Below, in pieces: positions 8,717-18,100 of a stretch of DNA of 64,000 bases. The stretch's first letter is position 1, and every line of letters starts with the position of its first letter. The notes under the pieces are model-generated. The model worked only from the letters and a program-made list of their open reading frames with translations. It was not told the DNA's origin and did no database searches. The position numbers and the translations under genes are program-made. Source of the stretch: Leptospira dzoumogneensis (GTDB taxonomy: Bacteria > Spirochaetota > Leptospiria > Leptospirales > Leptospiraceae); contig NZ_RQHS01000024.1 in NCBI RefSeq assembly GCF_004770895.1, forward strand, positions 97,294 through 161,293, given 5' to 3'.

Positions 8717-8743
8717 TTGACCCGACGTTTACTTGTCTATAGC
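8717..8743 (+). promoter_or_regulatory. Candidate sigma70 promoter for the hydrolase gene
   Basis: TTGACC (8717-8722) and TATAGC (8738-8743) are separated by 15 bases, slightly short of optimal, and lie about 55 bases before the ATG at 8796. This is the only plausible pair seen in this gap. Confidence 0.35.
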
Positions 8744-8795
8744 TTCGGTCCGACTACAAAGGGATGCCGCTCCCTAACCTCTGGAGCCAAACAGC

Positions 8796-9743
8796 ATGGC
8801 CTACCAACATAAAGAATTCTTCTTTCAATCTTCTAGAGACAATACCAAATTATATGCCCAAGCATGGACCAAATCTGGTGCCAATCGTGTAATTGTTTTT
8901 TGTCATGGATTCGGAGAACATAGCGGTAGGTATTCCAACCTCATCCAATATTTTAAGGATAGTGATGTTAGCTTTTACGGTTTGGACCTAAGAGGTCACG
9001 GCAAATCGGAAGGTAAGAGAGGTCATGCATCCGGTTTCGAAGCGTTTGTAGATGATCTTGCCGATTTTGTGCAAGAGGTTCGCAAAAGAGAACATAAGGA
9101 CAAGATCCTACTTTTAGGACATTCCATGGGGGGAGTGGTGGTCATCCGCTATGCCTTGGAAGGTATCAACCAGGATTATATTTACGGAGTTGTGGCCTGT
9201 TCTTCTGCATTAAAAATCCCTACTACTCCGGTCCAAAGATTCCAGATCTCTATGGCCGGTTTTTTACGTAAGATCGCACCTTCTACTACTTTGGACGCGA
9301 ATCTGGATACTAATTTGGTGAGTAGAGATCCGGAAGTGGTCCAGGCTTACATCGATGATCCTCTGGTTCACGGTAAAATTTCATTCTCTATGGGGTACGA
9401 ATTGTTCCAACAAGGAGCAATTGCGAATAGAAAGGCCGGAATTTTAAGGACTCCTATCCTGATTTTACACGGTTTGGCGGACGGGATCGCTGATCCGGCC
9501 GGAAGTTTGGAATTTTATAATCATTTAGTTTATAAGAATAAAAGAATGAAGACCTATAAGGGTTTTTATCATGAACTTATGAATGAGCCAGCGGGAGAAA
9601 GAGAGAAGGTCCTAAAGGATATCAAAGAATTTATGGATTCTCTGGTGCCGGAAAGAGCAAAGTCAGCCCCCAAGGCTAGTTCTAAGAAGTCCACAAAATC
9701 TAAACCTTCTCCTAAAAAGAAAGCAGTAGCAAAGAAGAAGTAA
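8796..9743 (+). CDS. Alpha/beta hydrolase, monoacylglycerol-lipase-like
   Basis: A 315-residue serine hydrolase of the lysophospholipase/monoglyceride lipase group. Visible motifs are the oxyanion strand VIFCHGFGEHSGRY, GLDLRGHGKSEGKRGHA, the nucleophile elbow LLGHSMGGVV (Ser about 110), the Asp in ILHGLADGIADP, and the His in YKGFYHELMNEP. No signal peptide is seen. The last 30 residues are a Lys/Ser/Pro-rich basic tail (SKKSTKSKPSPKKKAVAKKK) that is not part of the fold and may bind nucleic acid or membrane. GGAG lies nine bases before the ATG. Confidence 0.9.
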   Translation: MAYQHKEFFFQSSRDNTKLYAQAWTKSGANRVIVFCHGFGEHSGRYSNLIQYFKDSDVSFYGLDLRGHGKSEGKRGHASGFEAFVDDLADFVQEVRKREHKDKILLLGHSMGGVVVIRYALEGINQDYIYGVVACSSALKIPTTPVQRFQISMAGFLRKIAPSTTLDANLDTNLVSRDPEVVQAYIDDPLVHGKISFSMGYELFQQGAIANRKAGILRTPILILHGLADGIADPAGSLEFYNHLVYKNKRMKTYKGFYHELMNEPAGEREKVLKDIKEFMDSLVPERAKSAPKASSKKSTKSKPSPKKKAVAKKK

Positions 9744-9760
9744 ATGGATTTAAGGATCGG

Positions 9761-9780
9761 CTGTAGGAACTCCTACAGCT
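9761..9780. repeat. Palindromic intergenic repeat, copy 4
   Basis: GCTGTAGGA-AC-TCCTACAGC has nine-base arms and contains the 16-base core TGTAGGAACTCCTACA (9763-9778). It sits just after the hydrolase stop and before the terminator. Confidence 0.8.
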
Positions 9781-9797
9781 GCCATATGAACGGATCT

Positions 9798-9823
9798 AAG
9801 CCTGGTATGAACCAGGCTTTTTC
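9798..9823 (+). terminator. Rho-independent terminator after the hydrolase gene
   Basis: The stem AAGCCTGG / CCAGGCTT has a six-base loop (TATGAA) and is followed by a T run. It lies between two convergent genes. Confidence 0.85.
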
Positions 9824-9825
9824 AT

Positions 9826-10851
9826 TTATTCTTTTCTCAATCTGTAAGTAATCGTAAAAGAAAGGAAGAATAAGAAGGAAAGAATTCCAATCACACCATA
9901 AATCGTTTTTTCAGTGGAAACGAAGATACTTCCGTTATTGATCTCTCTTTCTTGGTTTGCAGTTTCGTTGATCGGCTCTCCTCCGATCACTGAAAGAGTG
10001 ATCTCATACTGAGGTCCCGCATAACTTACTATATTCGAATTCACATCCGGAGGAGCGTCCACGGAAACAGGGCGTGTACCCTTCTGCCCGATAAAAGAAA
10101 CCTGCATATCCTTAGGCTTGGAGAAGATCACCTTCTCTCCTTCTTGGCTCTCGAATAGGAGCCTATCCTTAAATTGAGTAGGGGACAGATTGGTAGAAGG
10201 GATCACGTAACTCACAAATAACTGAGAAGTCCCCGGAAGAATTGCCCTATCAATCACCCAGCCGTTTTTTCCTTTGGTCAATTGAATAGGGATCGCCATC
10301 TTATTTGTGCTTTGGGTCAACTGAGCACTTACCTCTAAGGCTCCTTCGGGCACATAGACTTCCAGAGGATCATTCGGGTTTTGGAAACTTTTAGGCGGGA
10401 TAGTATTATTGGTAAGAATAGATACTTTAGAAATTACTAATGCGTCTTTTTCTCTCACTACTTGAAGGAGTGACTTTGTTTTTACTACGGAACGATCCGG
10501 AGTTTTATCATAAACAGTGACTTCTTGCGGCTTTGACCTCATCATAGGCACCGGAGGGATCATCTTATTATAATTCACTCCGTTATAAGTCACTTGGAGC
10601 AGAATAGGAAGTCCATCGGGAGCATTGATCTTAGGAAGTTTGAAACTTCCTCTTACTGGACCCTGGTCAGGGAGAGGTAAAGGCATCATCTGTCTTTCTA
10701 AGGCGAAGAGGCGGATACCTTCTGCGGACCCTGGTCCGCCCGTACTTCCATTTTTGAGGACTATCTGTAGTTCCAATTCCTCCCCGAATAAGGGAGATAG
10801 GCTAAAACATATAAAAAGAGAAAAGAATAGGATTAGAAATTTATTCTGCAT
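9826..10851 (-). CDS. Exported membrane-anchored protein of unknown function
   Basis: Not recognised. The 341 residues begin with a signal peptide (KFLILFFSLFICFSLSPLFG) and end with one transmembrane helix (TIYGVIGILSFLFFLSFTI) plus a short basic tail (TYRLRKE). This places the bulk in the periplasm, anchored to the inner membrane. The middle is beta-rich, with phrases like LEVYVPEGALEVSAQLTQ and GTSQLFVSYVIPS that suggest carboxypeptidase-regulatory or Ig-like sandwich domains. It is divergent from the next gene and convergent with the hydrolase. Confidence 0.7.
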   Translation of the reverse strand: MQNKFLILFFSLFICFSLSPLFGEELELQIVLKNGSTGGPGSAEGIRLFALERQMMPLPLPDQGPVRGSFKLPKINAPDGLPILLQVTYNGVNYNKMIPPVPMMRSKPQEVTVYDKTPDRSVVKTKSLLQVVREKDALVISKVSILTNNTIPPKSFQNPNDPLEVYVPEGALEVSAQLTQSTNKMAIPIQLTKGKNGWVIDRAILPGTSQLFVSYVIPSTNLSPTQFKDRLLFESQEGEKVIFSKPKDMQVSFIGQKGTRPVSVDAPPDVNSNIVSYAGPQYEITLSVIGGEPINETANQEREINNGSIFVSTEKTIYGVIGILSFLFFLSFTITYRLRKE

Positions 10852-11000
10852 GGGACCGATTCCAATGTTTCTTATCCCCTGAAAAAGGGAAAGTCTTTCC
10901 GTTCTGATTCTTGTATCTGAAAACTCTAAAATTGTGGACGAATGCGGGGAATTTCGTTAAAAAGGAAGCCCAAGAATGATATAAATAGAAAGAGGCCGCC

Positions 11001-12086
11001 TTGAAATTATTCAAAAGAATCCTTCTGGTTTTGTTAAGTGTTTTCGCGTTATTACTTCTGCTAGTTTATTTTTCCACATTCCATCCATCCGACTTGGAAT
11101 CAGTACAAGTAAAATGTGAAGAAGATGCTCCAAGCCTGGAGTCTTCGGAACCGATCAAGGTATTCTCTTGGAACATACAATATTTTGCAGGTAGGGATCG
11201 TGTATTTTGGTATGATGTTCCGGATGAGAACGGACCGGATACAGGCCCGTCCAGAGAAGAGATAGAATCTACTCTCAAAAAAGTAGCGAATGTGATCTTA
11301 GAAAGAGATCCTGATTTTGTATTATTCCAAGAAGTGGATGATGGGGCCAAAAAAACTTATTCTGAAAACCAATCGGAAAGAATTCTTCCTCTACTTTCGG
11401 ACAAGTATCCCTGCCAAACGGAAGCATTTTATTGGAAGGCGGGTTTTGTTCCTCATCCCAAAATTATGGGTTCTGTCGGAATGAAGCTGACTATATTCAG
11501 TAAATATAAAATTCTTTCCGCTTCCCGCCACCAGCTTCCTACTCCTCCCGCAGATCCTATCACCAAACAATTACAATTAAAACGTGCTGTCTTAGAGGCT
11601 TCCGTAGATGTTAAAGGTAAAAAACCTTTGGTTCTTTTGAATACACATTTGGACGCATTCTCCATGGGAACGGATACGATGCAAAGACAGGTCGCATTTA
11701 TAGGTCAGTTATTGGAAAAATTGGATTCTGAAAGATCAGAATGGATATTGGCGGGAGATTTTAATCTTCTTCCTCCCGGATTTTCCAGAAAACAATTACA
11801 TCCTAACGGAGCTTATTATTACAGCGACGACGAGGAAATTTCTCCCTTATTCAAAAAATGGAATTCGACTGCAAGCTTGGAAGAATTGAACGGACCTAAC
11901 CAGGAAAAATTTTATACTCATGTTCCGAACGATCCTCAAATTGCAAAACCTGATCGAACCATAGATTATATTTTCTATTCTAAAGGTTTAACTAAGAAAG
12001 AATATAGAGTGTTAAAAGAAGGGGATGCTTTGGAATCCAGCGATCATCTTCCTTTAGAGGCTTCCTTCTCCTTGGAATCTCGTTAA
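11001..12086 (+). CDS. Endonuclease/exonuclease/phosphatase (EEP) family protein, membrane-anchored
   Basis: A 361-residue member of the DNase I-like EEP superfamily, which hydrolyses phosphodiester bonds. The TTG start at 11001 begins a hydrophobic anchor (ILLVLLSVFALLLLLVYF), so the enzyme faces outside the cytoplasm. Catalytic motifs appear in order: FSWNIQYF (Asn), FVLFQEVDD (metal Glu), LLNTHLDAF (His), ILAGDFNLLP (Asp/Asn), IDYIFYS and SSDHLPLEAS (Asp-His pair). It could be a phosphodiesterase, a nuclease or a sphingomyelinase-like enzyme. The sequence lacks enough family-specific residues for me to choose. Confidence 0.85.
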   Translation: MKLFKRILLVLLSVFALLLLLVYFSTFHPSDLESVQVKCEEDAPSLESSEPIKVFSWNIQYFAGRDRVFWYDVPDENGPDTGPSREEIESTLKKVANVILERDPDFVLFQEVDDGAKKTYSENQSERILPLLSDKYPCQTEAFYWKAGFVPHPKIMGSVGMKLTIFSKYKILSASRHQLPTPPADPITKQLQLKRAVLEASVDVKGKKPLVLLNTHLDAFSMGTDTMQRQVAFIGQLLEKLDSERSEWILAGDFNLLPPGFSRKQLHPNGAYYYSDDEEISPLFKKWNSTASLEELNGPNQEKFYTHVPNDPQIAKPDRTIDYIFYSKGLTKKEYRVLKEGDALESSDHLPLEASFSLESR

Positions 12087-12156
12087 TCGAGCCGGACAAA
12101 TCCTTGCTCTTTTCTTAGAGGGCAAGAATTTGGAAAAAAACGAAAGATAGGGCATT

Positions 12157-12615
12157 ATGAGACCGTTTAAAATTCTGGGAGTGCAGCAGATCGCAGTCGG
12201 CGGAGACAGTAAGGATAAACTCAAAAAATTTTGGGTGGATACTCTCGGATTGCAAAACATTGGTTCTTTTAGAAGTGAAAAAGAGAACGTAGATGAGGAT
12301 ATCCTGCAGATGGGCAAAGGTCCTTACGCAGTAGAAGTGGATATCATGGAACCGGTAGATCCAAGTAAAAGTCCAAAAGTGAATGATCCAAAACTGAATC
12401 ATATCGGACTTTGGGTGGATGATATTCATAAAGCGGTGGAATGGTTAAGCGCTCAAGGAGTTCGTTTCACTCCAGGCGGTATCCGCAAAGGTGCCGGCGG
12501 TCATGATGTGACTTTTATCCATCCAAAAGGAAATGAAGAATTTCCACTTTGTGGAGAGGGCGTTCTTGTAGAGCTCGTCCAAGCTCCTAAAGAAGTGATC
12601 GAAGCATTAGGTTAA
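12157..12615 (+). CDS. VOC-family (glyoxalase-fold) protein
   Basis: A 152-residue protein with the paired beta-alpha-beta-beta-beta modules of the vicinal-oxygen-chelate superfamily. Module 1 starts [19 protein letters not shown] and module 2 starts [18 protein letters not shown]. Likely metal ligands are the His in LNHIGLWV and the Glu in VLVELVQAP. The sequence resembles methylmalonyl-CoA epimerase and lactoylglutathione lyase relatives, but I cannot assign the substrate. It is cytoplasmic. Confidence 0.83.
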   Translation: MRPFKILGVQQIAVGGDSKDKLKKFWVDTLGLQNIGSFRSEKENVDEDILQMGKGPYAVEVDIMEPVDPSKSPKVNDPKLNHIGLWVDDIHKAVEWLSAQGVRFTPGGIRKGAGGHDVTFIHPKGNEEFPLCGEGVLVELVQAPKEVIEALG

Positions 12616-12638
12616 AAACCTCCGGTTCTTGAAGTCCG

Positions 12639-12672
12639 AAAAAAAAGGATCTCTTTTGAGATCCTTTTTTTT
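12639..12672. terminator. Bidirectional rho-independent terminator
   Basis: GGATCTC-TTTT-GAGATCC is flanked by an A run on the left and a T run on the right. The arms with the A/T runs are perfectly complementary (12639-12653 and 12658-12672). It separates convergent genes and can stop transcription from both sides. Confidence 0.92.
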
Positions 12673-12679
12673 ATTAGAA

Positions 12680-14146
12680 TTATTTAATGCCCTGCAGGAA
12701 GTAAGTATGCATCGGGCCTTTTCCTTTTACCTCGATCACATTCCTATCCTCGAAATTATATTTATCTTTTAAGGAAAGATAAACGGATTCGGAAACATGG
12801 ATCCTTCCTGTGGCTCCATGGGATTCCATACGAGAAGCTGTATTTACCGAGTCCCCCCAGAGATCGTATACGAATTTGTTCTTTCCGATCACACCTGCGA
12901 CTACTTCGCCGGTATGAAGACCGATACGAACATTAAATTCGAATTCTAACTCAGGTTTTAATTCGTTTAAACGATGTATCATGTCGAGTGCAGCCTGGGC
13001 CGCTTTATGAGCATGGTCTTCCGTTGGGACAGGAATACCGCCTGCCAACATATAACAATCACCTATCGTTTTAATTTTTTCTAATTTATATTTGTCGGCG
13101 ATCACATCGAATTCAGTAAAAATACGGTTTAGGATCTCTACAAGTCTAGTCGGAGTTTGGATCTTAGTGGTTAATTTGGAAAACCCGACTATATCCGCAA
13201 ATAACACGGTAGAAGAAGGGAAATAATCCGCGATAACACCTTCTCCTCCTTTTAAACGATCCGCAATACTTCTGGGTAGAATGTTCAATAGAAGATTTTC
13301 GGACTTCTGTCTTTCTTCTTCTATACTCTTATTCAATACTTCGATCTTTTCCAAAGAGTCTTTTAATTCTTTGTTCCTTTTGGAAAGAGTTCTATAAGCA
13401 TCCGCGTTATCCACGCCGATCGCCACATAGTTTGCCAAGGTCCTGAGAATATTCAGCTGATTCGGCTGGAATGCATTTTTAGAATAACTGTGAACTGTGA
13501 GAATTCCGATCAGACGTTCTTCTACCTTGAGAGGGAAGTATAATGCGGACTGGGAATTTTCTCCGAAATGTTTTCTGATATCGGCTAAATAATTCGGAAA
13601 ATCTTTTTCGATATCCAGAGTGATCAGTTCTTTCTGTTGTTTTACACAATAAGAAGAAGGGTTATCCTCTTCTAAAGAATCCACGGAAGGAGCAGGGACA
13701 TATCTTCCGTCTATTACGCAAAACTTATATTTGATCTCTTTTTTTTCTTCGTCGTAAGTCCCGAATGCGAGAACATCCATCGGAACGATAGACTTAGTAT
13801 TTTCATAGACCGATTGTATGATAACTTTAGGTTCAAGGGAAGAAGTGATGATCTTTCCGATCTCCGTTACAAGTTTGAGGTCCATATAAGCGGCCTCTAA
13901 CATTATATTAGAATCGGTTAATGCTTCTTGGGTTTTGAGAAGTCTATGCTGGGTGGAGTCCCCGATCTTCATTATCTTGGAAGATTGTTTGAGAAGGGAC
14001 TCGTAGGATCCTACCAAGGTCTTTAATTTTAGTTTAGGATCCTCTTTGGTATTCGAATCTTCTAAAAAAGACTGAGCATCCGAGAGAAGTTTAAATTCCT
14101 GCTCGAAAAAAGTATTTTGTTCTTTCGAAGTTTCGTTCTTTTCCAC
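12680..14146 (-). CDS. GAF-domain class III adenylate cyclase
   Basis: A 488-residue cytoplasmic enzyme. A helical N-terminus is followed by a GAF domain (about residues 95-245), a coiled-coil linker (about 250-285) and a class III cyclase catalytic domain (about 290-487). Metal-binding Asp residues are in VLFADIVGFS and TIGDCYM. The purine-selecting positions are Lys in LEKIKTIGD and Asp in VYDLWGD, the pair expected for ATP. The transition-state Asn/Arg are in SVNTASRME. It should make cAMP in response to a GAF ligand or upstream switching. It is the last gene of the kinase-SiaB-SiaC operon and takes the place of the diguanylate cyclase SiaD in Pseudomonas. Confidence 0.92.
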   Translation of the reverse strand: MEKNETSKEQNTFFEQEFKLLSDAQSFLEDSNTKEDPKLKLKTLVGSYESLLKQSSKIMKIGDSTQHRLLKTQEALTDSNIMLEAAYMDLKLVTEIGKIITSSLEPKVIIQSVYENTKSIVPMDVLAFGTYDEEKKEIKYKFCVIDGRYVPAPSVDSLEEDNPSSYCVKQQKELITLDIEKDFPNYLADIRKHFGENSQSALYFPLKVEERLIGILTVHSYSKNAFQPNQLNILRTLANYVAIGVDNADAYRTLSKRNKELKDSLEKIEVLNKSIEEERQKSENLLLNILPRSIADRLKGGEGVIADYFPSSTVLFADIVGFSKLTTKIQTPTRLVEILNRIFTEFDVIADKYKLEKIKTIGDCYMLAGGIPVPTEDHAHKAAQAALDMIHRLNELKPELEFEFNVRIGLHTGEVVAGVIGKNKFVYDLWGDSVNTASRMESHGATGRIHVSESVYLSLKDKYNFEDRNVIEVKGKGPMHTYFLQGIK

Positions 14147-14168
14147 TTAATTCCGCACGAGAGAGATC

Positions 14169-14543
14169 TTATTTATAAGATTTCATCTTGAAAGGCAGGG
14201 ACAAATCGGAAGAAAACTCCTCTCCGGTTTCCTGCATGTCTTCGTCGTCTTCCTTATAAAGCCACTCTACTTCTACTTTTCCACCTTTGTCATGATATTT
14301 CTGGAGATTGTCCAAAATATCCATGATCACTTTGGAAGAACTGGTATTAAAATAATCCATTTGAAAACGGAACTGGATCTGTTTGTTTGCAGATTGGATT
14401 GAAGATAACCAGTCAAAGACCGGTTTGTAAAACGCCATTGCGTTTTCAGGATAAGATTCTCCGATAATTTCCGCGAGCCCCTTGTCCGATTCTAAGATAA
14501 TTTCCGGTGAAGTTTTAGTCTGTTGTATATGTAAGGATTCCAT
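14169..14543 (-). CDS. SiaC-type regulatory phosphoprotein (DUF1987)
   Basis: A 124-residue protein of the SiaC/DUF1987 family, anti-sigma-antagonist-like partners that bind an output enzyme when unphosphorylated. The family pattern is clear: an N-terminal TSPEIILE strand, YPENAMAFYKPVFDWL, and MDYFNTSSSKVIMDIL. The Thr in that last loop is the expected phosphorylation site. It lies two bases downstream of the SiaB-like kinase and 22 bases upstream of the adenylate cyclase, so its likely partner is that cyclase. The acidic C-terminal tail (YKEDDEDMQETGEE) is noticeable. Confidence 0.9.
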   Translation of the reverse strand: MESLHIQQTKTSPEIILESDKGLAEIIGESYPENAMAFYKPVFDWLSSIQSANKQIQFRFQMDYFNTSSSKVIMDILDNLQKYHDKGGKVEVEWLYKEDDEDMQETGEEFSSDLSLPFKMKSYK

Positions 14544-14545
14544 GA

Positions 14546-15106
14546 TTAGTTTTCCTTCGTAAAGAATGCGGAGATTGTAAAAAAGGATAGTTTGCCATCC
14601 AATTTGTCGAAACGAAACACCAGAGGTCCGTCCGACTTCCTGGCGATATCGATTAATCCCACACCTGCTCCTTTGCTATCTTCCGGCCTCTCCGATCTAA
14701 GCTGCTGTTGGTAGAAGGACTTTAATTCGTCCTTACTCATGGAGTTGATTTTTTGGATCCTTTCGGTCAAAAACTCGATTTTCTCGTTTAGTACCAAATT
14801 TCCCGAAGCAACATGGTAGCCAACCGAATTTTCCCTAACTATGAGGATCCCTACGCCTGCATCTTTCTGCTCTTCGTTAATTTTTCGCTCAGCGGAGTAG
14901 TGCAGCATGTTTTGCGCTAGTTCAATAAATACCGCGAAAATTTTCTTTATTTTAGATTCTGTGCTCAAAGAAGTTCGGATCATAGATCCTAACTCAGTTA
15001 GAACTTCCTGAGACAGTCTGCCCTTAAAGGATACGAGTAGATTAAACTCGCTAGTTTCCTGATAAGTCTTAAATAGATTTACGACTTCATTTTCCATCTT
15101 CAGCAT
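14546..15106 (-). CDS. SiaB-family protein kinase
   Basis: A 186-residue GHKL-like kinase of the SiaB family, expected to phosphorylate the adjacent SiaC protein. Conserved features are the ATP-binding helix FIELAQNMLHYS (Asn as Mg ligand), the G-box-like GVGILIVRE, and SKGAGVGLIDIARKS near the C-terminus. The start is either ATG 15106 or the in-frame ATG 15097. An AAGGAAG element lies just upstream, and its spacing fits the second better. It is flanked by the giant kinase/phosphatase gene and the siaC-like gene in one operon. A paralogue lies at 26689-27228. Confidence 0.88.
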   Translation of the reverse strand: MLKMENEVVNLFKTYQETSEFNLLVSFKGRLSQEVLTELGSMIRTSLSTESKIKKIFAVFIELAQNMLHYSAERKINEEQKDAGVGILIVRENSVGYHVASGNLVLNEKIEFLTERIQKINSMSKDELKSFYQQQLRSERPEDSKGAGVGLIDIARKSDGPLVFRFDKLDGKLSFFTISAFFTKEN

Positions 15107-15129
15107 CTTCCTTTTTCAGAAACATCTCC

Positions 15130-18100
15130 TTATCTTCCCCCCAATATTACACCGACTAGTGTTATGTCGTCCCGCTGGGCCTCTCCGTTTTGGTGAGCTA
15201 ACAGGAAGGATTCTAAACGTTCTTTTTGTTCTTCACCGGAAAGATGTTCTATCCCGCTTAAGAAGTTTAATAACCCTTTGGTCCCAATTTTTTGTCGGTC
15301 CGGATTCGGCTGGTCCATAAAGCCGTCCGTGGTTAAGTAAACACTCGTACGTATTCCTTTTTCCAAGGAGATGGAGTGTGTTGTAAATTTTCGCGTTTCT
15401 TCTTTTTGCCTGCCGCCGATCGAGAATCTATCACCTTTAATTTCGGTCAAGACTCCGCCTTTTCCTATAAAAATAGGTCGTTTTGCTCCCGCAAAGTATA
15501 AATTGTTTCCTTCAATCTTTAATAGACAAAGATCCATTCCATCTCTTGAATTTGTTTGGTCCATGTCCTGTTTGAGGGCCTGTCTTACTTTTTTATGCAA
15601 ATGTTCTAAAATAGAACCCGGATCCGTAATACCAATTTCGTTCACGATCTGATTGAGCAAAGTATTTCCGATCATGGACATAAGAGCTCCCGGAACTCCA
15701 TGACCGGTACAATCTACAGATGCGATATATATTGTATCTTCCTGTTTTGAAAACCAGTAAAAATCTCCCGATACTATATCTTTCGGACGGAATACCACAA
15801 AATAATCGGAAAGTGCGTTTCCTAATACTTCAGAAGAAGGTAAAATTGCCTGCTGGATATTCAATGAATATGTAATACTATCCGTAATATGCTGGTTTTT
15901 TAATGCCAGATCGTCGTTAGCCTGAGCTAATTCTTTTGTCCTTTCTGCGACTTTACTTTCCAAATTCGCGTAAAGTAATGCGTTATCGATGGAGATCGCC
16001 GCCTGAGAAGACAAAATGGAGATAGTCTGCAGTCTATCCGAAGTAAATGCCGCCTCGGAGAGATTATTCTCCAAATATAATATACCGATCAGTTCTCCCT
16101 GCTTGATGATCGGAGAACATAGAACGGATTTTGTTTTCCTTTCTCTAATATATGGATCCTTGTTGAACTTCTCGTCCGCGAACGCGTTACGCAGCACCAG
16201 GTCCTCTTTGGTCCTTTCTACATAGTAAATAACGCTGATAGGTATATTTTTACTCTCTTGGATCGGGATTCCCTGGAGAACTCTGATCTCGTCGTCGGTC
16301 GTGCTGCCTTCCGCTTCTACGAAAAGTTTTCCGTCCCTTCTCAGGATCATGACTCCTTTTTCTGCTCCAACGTTCTCTATGGAGATCTGCATCAAAGTAT
16401 CCAATAAGGATTCTAGTTTGATCTCTCCGGAGATCGCAGTGGAACTTTTCATAATGGACTGGAAGTCCAGTGTCTGACCGGAATATACTTCCGTTGCGGA
16501 AGAGGTTCTCGTGCTTAGGGTCCCGATCGTGCGGGTTGTGCGGAAGGTATCCCTTCCTCCTTTTTCTCGGATAAATTCCGGGAATTGTGCTTTGAGAAGT
16601 TCCTGTTTTTTAGTCGCTCCCCATCTTCCGTATTTTTGGTAAGCTTCCGAGATATACTGGGAACCGATCTTGGCGCTTCCTTTGGAGAACCAGAATTTGG
16701 ATGCAAGTTCCGCGGCCAAAGCCTCGTCGTTATAATATTCGTTTTTGCCTGCAAGCTGAACCGCTTGTTCGTACGTTTTGGCGGCTTTCCAGTTTTTGTA
16801 TTCTAATCTTGCAAGTTCGGCTTCAACCAAAAGGAATTTATGTTCGAAGTTTTCAGGAGCGTTTTCCGAAAGAACTTTAAGTTTCTGTTGGTTCTTCTTA
16901 ATTCTATCTAAGAACTTAGCCTTTTGTTCTTGGGTGGAAAGTTTATAGTTCGCAGCCATCGCTAGAGAATATAGATAAGCATGTTCTTCCACTGCGATCT
17001 GGCCGGAAATGAATCCGAGCATACTTTCGGATTCTTCTAATTCTTTTAATGCACTTTCCGATTCACCATAGCTGAGAAGTGTTCTTGCCTTCATGATCTT
17101 AAAGAGACAAACAGGGAAAGGACTTTGGTGAGAATTACATAGTTCGATATAATTCTGTTCACTCATATCATCGATCGCAAATTCAAGATGAGAGGAAGTT
17201 TTTCCTCTTAGGTTGGAAACTACCAGTGCGGATGCGAGAACGGTATCGATCGCTAAGTTGTTTTTTACCTTGCGGGTGAATTTTAAAAGACCGTCTATTT
17301 TAGGTTTTACTAATTCTAGGTTTTTGGATTGAAGGACCACATTGACTGCGTCATTCATTGCGCAGTAACCGCCATGCAGGAATTCCCCGGACTCTAAACT
17401 GGCCTGGATCCCTCTATGGTTGATCTCTTCCGAATATTTTAAATGTCTTACGAAAGGAGTGGTATAGTTTGCGAGAATATTCGCTGCTTTGGTGATCCCG
17501 CTCGGGTTCTTGTACTTCTCGCTTACTTTGATCGCAAGTTCCGCGAATTCGTAACCTTTTCTGTATTCTTGGAAGCCGGAAGTGAGAAGGATCGCATACA
17601 TGGAATATCCGTACGGATCTGAAAGGTTTCCGTATTTCAAGAATAGGTTTACCATTTTCAAGGAAACGATAGGGAAAAGCGATAATGCAAAATTATAAAC
17701 GGTAGGAATGGCGCTGATCAAAAGATTCACCGCCATGATCTGTTCTTGTTTTTGGATCAGTGGGAGGTCCAACAAGGAGTCTACTGTCTTTCCTTCCAGA
17801 GCCTTGTTTACGATCTCTATCTCTTCTCCTGTTACTTTTTCATGATCTTTTTCAGGAATATCCACGCCCAAAGGTTGGAGTGCCTTGATGATCATAGGAA
17901 GAGCTAGATCGAATTTTCCAAGAGCTGAATATTGGATGATCAGAAGATTGCAAGCATCCGCTTTTTCGATCGGAGATCTTGCGTATTTTAAAAGTGTATC
18001 TATCGTCTTTTGAGAATCGTCAAAGTTCCCTGTTAGATACTGGGTCTCTCCTAACTCTCTAAAGATAGAATAACAAAGATCATATTTCGCATTCCAAAGA

